From Haematococcus lacustris (taxonomy: Eukaryota > Chlorophyta > Chlorophyceae > Chlamydomonadales > Haematococcaceae), in NCBI GenBank assembly GCA_030144725.1, contig JASKMD010000029.1, positions 16,015,135-16,079,134 on the forward strand: a DNA stretch of 64,000 nucleotides. The letters run 5' to 3'. The stretch's first letter is position 1. Each line of letters begins with the position of its first letter. Position numbers and translations under genes: made by a program. Below, piece by piece: positions 57,001 to 64,000 of this stretch. The notes beneath the pieces are model-generated. The model saw only the letters and a list, made by a program, of their open reading frames with translations, was not told where the DNA came from and did no database searches.

Positions 57001-60000
57001 TACCAGTGACCCTGGTGTAGCCACACCTAAACTGTATGATGAGCATGGTAGGCCAGTTCAGGTTCCTCACTGGTACACTGACATGCACATGAAAGCACAT
57101 GCTGATCCTAACCTGCCACCTGGCTTCGCAGCCCCTCACTCCTCTGCTTTTGCTGGAGTACCTATGATGTATATGCCTAATTATAATCAGCATCCATCTT
57201 ACAAGAAAGGGTTACCCCCTCCTGATAAATGGTCTGATAATAGCGTTGCATCTGGCCGTCGTGCCGTCACATTTCTAGAGGACTATGAGCTGTACTGCTC
57301 CTTGCAAGGGTTTGACCCTGCTGCCCTCTTCCCCTCGTACCTAACCGGTCGAGCAAGGGACTTGTGGTTTCAATCCATAAGAGACACATGTGCAATCACC
57401 AATGGGGCTTACCCTACTTGGTCTGTTCTTAAGGAACAATTTATACAATATACTGGTGAAGATCTATTTAAAGATATTGATTCGGCTCGTCAGAAGCTGC
57501 TATCTGGACATAACCTGTCCATGAAACCTGGTACTTCCTTACAGTCATATGTCACTGATTTCAGGAATACCTTTATTTTAGCTGGTACCATGTGCATGGA
57601 TAATGCTATGATGGTATCCGCATTCATGCGTGGCCTAGCAGCTGACCTTCGCACCCCAGTTACCAAGGACCTTCTGGCCTTGACTAATCCTACCCTTGAT
57701 GATGTTATTAAAATATCTATTCAAAACCATAAGGCCATCGTCGCCTGTGCTGGCAATGCCATGCCTCCTCCCCCTCCTAAAAAGACTGCCCCTTCTGTAC
57801 CACAGGTAGCGGCCTTGCGCCGTGAAGTTGGTGGCCCATCGAGGCCCGGCCCATCTGCTCCTGCGCCCACTGATCACGGTGGCCAGAGCAGTGCGCCCAC
57901 CACCAACTGCCTATGGTGTGGCCTGGACGGCCACTGGGTGCCCGACTGCCCAAAGAAGGCAGCTGGCCTGACACCTGAGCAAGCCCAGCGTGAGCTGGGC
58001 ACCTCGACTCTGGTCAGGAAGCTAAAGGAAGCCATCGCAGCTAAAAAGGCAGCTAAGAGGCCTGCCTCAGGCAGTGGCAAGAAAGGTGGCGGCAACAGCA
58101 GGGATGGTGGGGGCAGCGGCAAGCGTGGCAGGCCTGGCCCTGGTTCTGGCCCTGGTCCTGGTGGCCCTGGCCCCAGCTCAGGCCCTGCTAAGGCCAGCAA
58201 GTAGGAACCTGCCCAGACAGTAAGCCAAAACTGTTCTGGTGTACAGAAGTTTGATGCTGCCACTGTGCCTGCTGCCCTGATCTGTGGATCTGCAGCTGAC
58301 GGTGGTTCTTTGCATTTCTCTTTTGAAGGCACTGTTGATGGCCATCAGGCTATGTTTCTGTGTGACACAGGAGCCACGCACTCTTTTATCAGTGCAGACT
58401 TTGTTGCTGCAAATAATTTGCCTGTGCATGTAACGACTAATATGAGCTCATGAGATGTCAACGTGCAACGCCTGTAGACTTATATGCACGTTACATTCCT
58501 CCCCCCCCTATTCGGCTGAAAGCACGATCCGATAGACATCGGTTAGGGGAGATCTCCACGCGTTTGCCGGGGAGCGTACCTGGCTGCTTGCAGACAATGG
58601 GTCACTGTCCTGCAATGGATTTGTGTCAGTACCTCTGTCTCTGCCAGGGCACGATGCAAGGTGCAAGCTGACTGTCATGCCCCAGTTAGTAAAAGGGTAT
58701 GACGTGCTTTTGGGTGATGACTGGTTGTTTGCTAATCGAGCTACACTGTCATTTGAGCATAAGACTTTGTCTTTAGCCCGCCCAGGTCAACCTGCTGTTC
58801 AATTACCATGTCACTCTGCAGTACCCCCTGCAGCGTTCCCTGCTATCAAGCAGCCCATGGTCACTCCTCCACCTGCCTTTCTCATCAGTGCCATGAAGGC
58901 TACTGTACCAATGGCTACTGCCAAGGTAGCAGCAAGGTGGTTGAGAAAAGGCGGTCGTGCCGTTGTGGCTGTTATCAGTCCTGATGGCTCTGCCATGCCT
59001 CAACCTGAGGTGACCCCTCATGGTCTCCCTGATGCTATCAAAGCTCAGTTGGATACTCTGCTGGCAGAATACAGTGATGTGTTCACACCTCTCACTGGCT
59101 TGCCACCGGAGCGCCCAGTGGGTCATACAATACCCCTGGAGCCTGGTAACCGCCCTCCAGCCACTCCCATGTACAGGCTAAGCAAGCCTGAGCATGACGA
59201 GCTGAAGCAACAGATACAGGACCTCCTGGCTAAAGGTATGATTGAGCCAAGCTCCTCTCCTTATGCAGCTCCTGTCCTGTTTGTTCAGAAGAAGTCAGGT
59301 GAACTGAGAATGTGTATAGACTATAGGCAGCTAAACAAGATCACACTGCGTGACCAGTATCCACTGCCTCGCATTGATGACTTGTTTGACAAGCTGTCTG
59401 GCTGCAAAGTCTTCTCATCCCTAGACCTGCAGGCTGGTTACCACCAGATCAGGATCACTCCTGAGGATGTGCCTAAAACGGCCTTCCGCACACCTGAAGG
59501 TCACTTTCAGTTCAAGGTGTTGTGCTTTGGACTGACCAACGCTCCAGCTACATTTCAACGGGTCATGAACGACGCCTTTGCTACTGTGCTGGGTAAGTGT
59601 GCCTTGGTGTATTTGGACGACATCCTTGTCATGTCTAGGTCAGTCCAGGATCACCTGCTGCACCTCAAGCAAGTATTTGAACTGCTGCGTAAGAATAAGT
59701 TGTATGCTAAACTATCTAAATGTGAGTTTATGCGTTATACACTTAAATTCTTAGGCCATCTGGTCACCTCTGGAGGCATTGCTGTAGATCCTGATAAGGT
59801 CTCAACAATAGCTAACTGGCCTATTCCCCAGTCCCTCCAGGGATTACAGTCATTCCTTGGCGCTGCAAATTATGTGCGCAAGTTTGTCTGTAATTTCAGC
59901 AATATTGCTGCACCTCTCACAAATCTTTGTGGTAAAGGCGGTCTGTCCTTTCCATGGCATGACTGGCCTGAGGTACCTTTGACAGCATTCAATGCTCTCA

Positions 60001-63000
60001 AAGCTGCCATCGCTGCAGTACCCATGCTGAGACTACCCGATCACACCAAACCGTTCTAGGTTTACTGTGATGCGTCCCTTCAGGGACTGGGTGCAGTCCT
60101 CATGCAGGATGGCTATCCACTGGCTTATCTAAGCCGTAAGCTATCACCTGCTGAGATCAACTACACCACTGGTGAACAGGAGTTCCTCTCCTTAGTCACA
60201 GCATGCAAAGAATGGCGCTGCTACTTAGAGGGCGTGCCATTCACTCTGTTCACTGATCACCAACCCCTGGTTGCTTTGCCTACCCAGAAAGTGCTATCTA
60301 GGCGCCAGGCTCGGTGGATGGAGTTCATGAGCAGGTTCTCATACAGTCTTGTGCATATTGCCGGCACTGTGAACCCTGCAGACCCTTTGTCCCGGATTGT
60401 GCACGATTCTCCAGAAAGTGCCTCAGTGTGTGCTGTCACCACCAGGAGGCAGGCCAAGCTTTCTTTGGAGGGGGGGGGAGCTCGTGAGGCTGGCCTTCGT
60501 GCCGCTGCCCCGGCTGCCATTAGTGCGAAATCCCCCCTTGCTCTATCACAATTTGAGAAAGATACCACGTGTGTTGAAGCCATGTTGGACCCGATAGGGT
60601 CTGAGACCCCTGTTACACAGGATGAGACAGCGCAGTATCCTGCGGCTCCAGCTGCTCCTATGGGACTTTCTGATCAACTGACCCTTGGATACCAGCAGGA
60701 CCCTGCGTTTACTGCCGAAGCTGATCATTCTGGAATGTACCAGGACACTGATGGTCTCTGGCGGATCTCTGGTAAGGACTTAGTGGTGGTCCCCAATGTG
60801 CCTGAACTGCGTGAACACATCTTGCACGAGATGCATGATGCTGCTTATGCTGGCCATGTGGGAATGACCAAAACCCTCGAGCGTGTCACACGTGTATTCT
60901 GGTGGAACACTGTGCGTGCTGATGTGAGGGACTTGTGATGCGTGTCAACGCGATAAGTCCTCCAACTCTAAGCCAGGTGGTCTGTTGAGGCCCCTGACTG
61001 TCCCAGGGTATCGGTGGGAACATGTGTCAATGGACCTTGTGACCAAGCTGCCTACTGGGACCCATGGCTATGATGCCATCTGTGTCATTGTTGACCGCCT
61101 GAGCAAAATGGTGCACTTTGTGCCCTGCAAGGAGGCCATGAATGCCATGGCCTTCACCCGGCTGTTCATTAACAATGTATTCAGGTTACACGGTCTTCCG
61201 GCCGAAGTACTCACCGATCGTGGTGCACACTTTAATAATAAGTTCTGGCATGCTGTTAAAAAGCTGCTGGGTATGAAGACTAATATGTCTACTGCCTACA
61301 GGCCACAGAGTGATGGCCAGACTGAGAGGTACAATCGTGTACTTGAGGAAATGCTTCGTCATTACATCTCTCCCACTCAGGCTGACTGGCCTGATCACCT
61401 TGCCTTGGCTGAGTTTGCTGTCAACAACTCATGGCAGGAGTCTATACACTCCACGCCCTTCTTCCTCAACACAGGCCAGAGCCCTGTCACTCCTGGACTG
61501 CGTGACCTGCCTGATGGCGGCCGCTGTCCCTCTGCCCATGCCTTTGCCACTTGGTGGAAAGAAGGTGTTGCCCATGCAAGGCGGCACATGGCTGATGCTC
61601 AGGCCAGGTACAAGCGTCATGCTGACACTGGTCTGAAAGACGTGGAGTTTGAGGTGGGTGCACAGGTCTTGCTGAGCACCAGGAACCTGCGCATTAAGAC
61701 AGGCAAGGTCCGCAAGTTTGTGCCACGTTATGTAGGACCCTTCGTGGTTGAGGCTAAGATCAATGCCAATGCCTACAGACTCACTCTGCCTGCCAACATG
61801 AGCAGGCTGCATCCTGTCTTCCATGTGTCACTGCTCAAGAAGTACTCTGGCAGTGACGTGGGCATCATGCCTCCTCCTGTGGAATGGATGGATGAGACTC
61901 CTGTGTACTATGTTGAGCGTCTGCTTGACCACAGATACGTCCGTGCAGGAAAGGCTGGAGAGTTCCTGGTCCAGTGGGAAGGCTATGACGCCTCCTTCAA
62001 TACCTGGGAGCCGCGAGCCAACCTGACTGGCTGTGACAAGCTTCTGGCTGAGTACAATGCCATCCACTGTCTCAAGTGAAGACCCAGCCTGATTGGTGTT
62101 CCTGCTACGGTGCTGTGGTGTGCTATGGGTTGTGCTATGTGTGTGAGCAGCCTTCTGGCTGGATGGTTGCATTCTTGCACCTGAGCTATCATGCTCCTGG
62201 CTATTATGTGTGTTAACCAATCATGGTTCACACTAGCCCCAATAAGCAGTATTGGCTGCGAGTCCTTGGATCTCCTTGGGCGGAACGGACCTCTTCTGGG
62301 GGGGGTGAATGTAACGGCGAGCCTCGAGCGACACCGTTCCCCTTTGCCCGCGACACCTGGTGTACTGCCTATGGCGGGCGCAGGTGGGCGCATTACTTTT
62401 ACCGAGTGAGTAGGGCAGGTTAAAGCCTAGCAGCTCTGCTGTGAGGACAACTGGTTCGATTCCAGGGGGCCCCGTTCTAAGCCCTAGCCCTCTCACGAGG
62501 TTCGCTGTAACTCCTCTCCATGACAGTTTCTTCGCAGTCACACGCTGGACGATCGCTCGGCTTATAGCGTGGTTCAGCACGTTACATCACAGGACAGGCC
62601 GGGGTGGCAACCAGGGTGGCTGCTATGCCTCGGGCAAGGTCGAGGGAGGTGGGCCAGGCTGGGGCAAAGGCTGGGGTCACAGGACAGGCAAGGGTGGCAA
62701 CCAGGCTGGCAAGGCGGGCAAGGCGGGGTGCTTGCTTTGGCCAAGGCAGCAGAATGGGTGGCTGTCTGAGCACGCAAGTCTGAATGCTCCGAGGAAGATG
62801 ATGAGATATGCCGCCACTGCCAGCAGCGGCAGGAGGACCACGACTACATTAGCGAGGTTCAGTGCCCCATGTGACGTGGTCAGGTGATAAGGCCACTAGA
62901 AGAGAGACCACGACAGTGACAATGTCAATCATATGATTTTGATGCGAGATTATTGGGGTGGGAGGCTTGATTATTTCTATGCACGAAGACGTTCTCAAAA

Positions 63001-63477
63001 CTAACTTTCGACGTACTTTGGCCATCGGGGAACTTGAAACAATAAAAAATATGGCTCGGGATTGATGTATTAATTATTATTTTCGAGGCCTCTGGAATCA
63101 AAAGGGAGAGTACGGTACCCAACATCTTGAATTAAAAGAGGAAAATCTCGCATGTGTTGTTGTGATGTTTTATGTGGTTCTGACGAGGCCGGTGCTGCTG
63201 CTATGGCCAGGTGTACCGGGTGGACGTCAGTGAGGGGCATGAGCTGAAGCAGCGCTATGGTGTTTGTGGCGTGCCCATGTTCCTCATGTTTTTCAATGGT
63301 CGCTTGGTGTCAGTAACCAATGCCATTCGCAGTGGCAAAGAGTTGCATGCAGCGTGCCTGGCGGCCCTAGACAAAGGGCTGCGCGCACAATTTCTCCCTG
63401 ACACCTTCCGGTGCAGTGCTGCAAGCAACGATCTGTTGGATTGCATCAAGCCCGGCATGAGCCTCAGGGGTCTGTGA
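54015..63477 (+). CDS. Atypical thioredoxin-fold protein with an 8.5-kb last intron
   Basis: Three exons join in phase: 54015-54440, 54599-54694 and 63211-63477, 262 residues. The start sits in GCCGCCACCATG. About 120 residues of low-complexity, Arg/Ser/Pro-rich sequence come first. The thioredoxin fold follows: CVACLADWNP (strand before the active site), VCGKLEPHLQQ, then YRVDVSEGHELKQRYGVCG, and VPMFLMFFNGRLVSV with the usual cis-Pro. The active site reads W-N-P-V-C in place of W-C-G-P-C, so only the second Cys remains and ordinary dithiol chemistry is unlikely. The last intron (54695-63210) contains a DNA transposon that itself contains a Gypsy element. An upstream exon is possible. TGTAA at 63597-63601 is a likely polyadenylation signal. 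Confidence 0.72.
55398..55402. repeat. 5' target-site duplication TCACA of the Gypsy element
   Basis: The same five bases recur at 62587-62591 right after the 3' LTR. Confidence 0.93.
55403..55679 (+). repeat. 5' LTR
   Basis: It begins TGTAACGG and ends CACGTTACA (TG...CA ends) and is identical, base for base by eye, to 62310-62586. It contains GGTTCGATTCC at about 55546-55556, an exact match to the RNA polymerase III B-box consensus, within a T-arm-like CTGG-TTCGATT-CCAG hairpin. Confidence 0.97.
55682..55699 (+). other. Candidate primer binding site
   Basis: TGGTTTCCGACCAGA begins two bases after the 5' LTR. The leading TGG would pair with a tRNA 3' CCA end. The tRNA was not identified. 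Confidence 0.45.
55736..58204 (+). CDS. gag: Gypsy gag (capsid/nucleocapsid) polyprotein
   Basis: An 822-codon open frame encodes the retrotransposon structural protein. The first third is Pro/Gly-rich with repeated NPGVFPATNPG-like units, followed by an acidic stretch and a short coiled coil (VDQLEQRNRELVAALAQRNA). The capsid region contains FLEDYELYCSLQGFDPAALF and LKEQFIQYTGEDLF. Near the C-terminus a single zinc knuckle, CLWCGLDGHWVPDC, has C-x2-C-x4-H-x4-C spacing, followed by a Lys/Gly-rich basic tail. It ends TAG at 58202-58204, and the next frame (protease) continues in the same phase. The ATG at 55736 is 56 bases after the LTR. It appears intact. Confidence 0.9.
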   Translation: MVRYQRIRYIPTVEDYHNSMVHQIPLNQNGPTLPPGVQPLPAPPPPEDHIGAMPGSVVIDANGVVLQMGPPVPRSARIPGGAPGEAPPAGDPPVATEPAPGQDLAPEEGAGLAPEFLPGGAVNAPVTNPGVFPATNPGDAPVHIPGVFPATNPGPSLSPDPGAPGPSRLRTRRQTPSPDPDPSEYDEEEEDDPEPTRVDQLEQRNRELVAALAQRNAALSSVQQRLDTLEGNVAAAQNTVRGPSPLTAARPMSFASPGTLRPTANFTQPVQVDVAASARAAQRISAFKAAGYAGGHAITDTRGPHMPSTYPANGAVPSTGGPNRSPTNPGAYTPRLNDYRTPYNAGAVFHTDVAQRIDADFPLADRAYPVYHGDLPAPSQLFGGPRGRESTPTRHGESPFGPVLSRGYNGFQANPPRQTTRATSDPGVATPKLYDEHGRPVQVPHWYTDMHMKAHADPNLPPGFAAPHSSAFAGVPMMYMPNYNQHPSYKKGLPPPDKWSDNSVASGRRAVTFLEDYELYCSLQGFDPAALFPSYLTGRARDLWFQSIRDTCAITNGAYPTWSVLKEQFIQYTGEDLFKDIDSARQKLLSGHNLSMKPGTSLQSYVTDFRNTFILAGTMCMDNAMMVSAFMRGLAADLRTPVTKDLLALTNPTLDDVIKISIQNHKAIVACAGNAMPPPPPKKTAPSVPQVAALRREVGGPSRPGPSAPAPTDHGGQSSAPTTNCLWCGLDGHWVPDCPKKAAGLTPEQAQRELGTSTLVRKLKEAIAAKKAAKRPASGSGKKGGGNSRDGGGSGKRGRPGPGSGPGPGGPGPSSGPAKASK
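58205..62079 (+). pseudogene. pol: Gypsy pol: protease, RT, RNase H, integrase, chromodomain (broken)
   Basis: Protease begins in the gag frame with FLCDTGATHSF (active-site Asp), then TGA at 58451-58453 and a 115-bp insertion at 58469-58583 break it; protease sequence resumes with a conserved GYDVLLGDDW. Reverse transcriptase spans about 59130-59800, with the catalytic YLDDILVMS. RNase H opens after a TAG at 60057-60059 (VYCDASLQGLGAVL, FTDHQPL). Integrase has its His-Cys finger broken by a frameshift near 60938, then the core with D (VSMDLVT), D (LTDRGAHF) and E (GQTERYNRVLEE). A GPF-type module and a chromodomain (VERLLDHRYV, FLVQWEGYDASFNTWEP) end at TGA 62077-62079. Confidence 0.93.
62287..62309 (+). 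other. Polypurine tract of the Gypsy element
   Basis: TCTGGGGGGGGTGAA lies directly before the 3' LTR and is the expected primer for plus-strand DNA synthesis. Confidence 0.75.
62310..62586 (+). repeat. 3' LTR
   Basis: It is identical to the 5' LTR over 277 bp. The second TCACA follows at 62587. Confidence 0.97.
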
Positions 63478-63596
63478 GCCGCTGTGTCTTGGTCGTCATT
63501 GTGGCATGGTATAAGTGACACAATCGGTGCGATGTTGCCGATTGCTGATCTTGGTAGTCAGGGCAGCGACTATTGGTGCTTGCAGCGACTATTGTT

Positions 63597-63601
63597 TGTA
63601 A
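63597..63601 (+). promoter_or_regulatory. Likely polyadenylation signal TGTAA of the thioredoxin-like gene
   Basis: TGTAA lies 120 bases after the stop codon, a typical distance for chlorophycean genes. Confidence 0.5.
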
Positions 63602-63635
63602 TTGGCACGGCTGTGCCCTATCGCACCGAACACCA

Positions 63636-63940
63636 AACCAAGGCACAGCGCGCAAGCAAATGCATTAGCAAAGGCATCCACAGCACAGAACAAGAAGAGG
63701 CAAGCAAAGCAGCAAGCAAACTTGCAGGAAGCAAAGACAATCATGCCAAGTGTGCACTAATCCTTCAGCGCTTTGGCAGGGCTAACTTGCTAAGCTATGC
63801 TAACACCACTATGCAAGAGATCAGGTTGGATTGAGCTGGGCAAAAGAAAGAAAAATCCCGATACAGTCGGTTGGTCTGTATCATACAGCCCCGCGGCCCC
63901 TGTAACGGAAGCTACTGTATCTGTATCTTTGTATTGCTGT
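63636..63940. repeat. Dispersed repeat, copy 2
   Basis: The left 85 bases match 18941-19025 and the right block matches 19055-19125, with about 100 bases of unrelated or expanded sequence between. It abuts the Fanzor fragment at the right edge. Confidence 0.65.
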
Positions 63941-63950
63941 ATGCCCAGCC

Positions 63951-64000
63951 CTGGCCCACCTCGATGCGGAGTGGTTGGGCGTGGACCCTGGCAACACCAA
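63951..64000 (+). pseudogene. Fanzor RuvC-I fragment cut by the window edge
   Basis: The last 50 bases translate to LAHLDAEWLGVDPGNT, almost the same as LAHLHAEWLGVDPGKT of the copy at 9811. The first RuvC Asp is kept. No N-terminal half lies upstream (the dispersed repeat does), so this copy is 5'-truncated or rearranged; its 3' part is outside the window. Confidence 0.75.

Larger units (their letters stand above)
55403..62586 (+). mobile_element. Ty3/Gypsy LTR retrotransposon, chromovirus lineage
   Basis: Two 277-bp LTRs bound a 7184-bp element. TCACA at 55398-55402 and 62587-62591 is the target duplication. Domain order is gag, protease, reverse transcriptase, RNase H, integrase, chromodomain, which is the Ty3/Gypsy order with the chromovirus C-terminus. 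The coding region is interrupted at four points, so this copy cannot make a full polyprotein by normal decoding. Confidence 0.97.
54891..63115. mobile_element. DNA transposon with 22-bp inverted repeats and TA duplication, interrupted by Gypsy
   Basis: The left end CCGTCCTCTCCCTTTTGATT (54891 on) is complementary to the right end at 63094-63115 with one mismatch. TA flanks both ends (54889-54890 and 63116-63117), as in Tc1/mariner-type and some other superfamilies. Without the Gypsy insertion it is about 1.04 kb, too short for a transposase, and only fragments of open frame remain, so it is probably non-autonomous. A truncated relative lies at 6525-7219. Confidence 0.82.

Noticed and set aside
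9811..60059. Alternative genetic code with TAG as Gln
   Set aside because: Several host genes end at TAG where homology ends (COG3, DIL protein, orphan), so TAG is a normal stop here.

Overview
This window is nuclear DNA from a green alga, most likely a GC-rich volvocalean (Chlorophyceae). The evidence is many short GT-AG introns in genes of plant and algal type, TGTAA polyadenylation signals, organelle-targeted proteins, G/C-rich microsatellites and TTAGGG-like repeats. The Fanzor-like proteins resemble ones I associate with Haematococcus-type algae, but that placement is inference.

Host genes, left to right: the 3' part of an organellar RecA (+, 1-2733); COG3 of the Golgi-tethering COG complex (-, 3529-9141, with a one-base deletion at about 5423); REI1/ZNF622, a pre-60S ribosome factor (+, 14198-17004); a small orphan protein with an organelle-like presequence (-, 17710-18680); a DUF3067 plastid-type protein (-, 19813-22530); a DIL-domain protein with a myosin XI-type tail but no room for a motor (+, about 23054-28475); Rab escort protein (+, 28745-33382); TELO2/Tel2 (+, 33773-41292); a DUF3082-like membrane protein (-, 41332-43604) ending 39 bases from the TELO2 stop; an unresolved gene with possible FAM194 similarity (+, about 47953-53065); and an atypical thioredoxin-fold protein (+, 54015-63477). 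Exon chains for COG3, REI1, the orphan, DUF3067, Rab escort protein and the DUF3082-like gene were assembled by hand with matching splice phases. TELO2 is assembled except for one small exon.

Mobile DNA is the other theme. Six Fanzor (eukaryotic TnpB-like) loci are visible. One is almost complete (9811-13863; RuvC D/E/D residues present, one in-frame TAG). The others are decayed or partial (17366, 43735, 47605, 51118 and 63951, the last cut by the window edge). A 1136-bp terminal-inverted-repeat element sits in the last Fanzor intron. The last thioredoxin intron is 8.5 kb long because it holds a TA-flanked DNA transposon, itself interrupted by a Gypsy chromovirus with two identical 277-bp LTRs and a 5-bp target duplication. 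Two retroposon-like insertions with 16-bp target duplications lie at 48001-49644 and 53220-53734; the first carries a copy of a COG3 exon.

Tandem repeats are abundant. There is a head-to-head telomere-like tract in a COG3 intron, 48 perfect CCCGA units in a Rab escort protein intron, GGGGCA, CTGTG and GAGGGG tracts in other introns, and several minisatellites. No rRNA, convincing tRNA or CRISPR array was seen.
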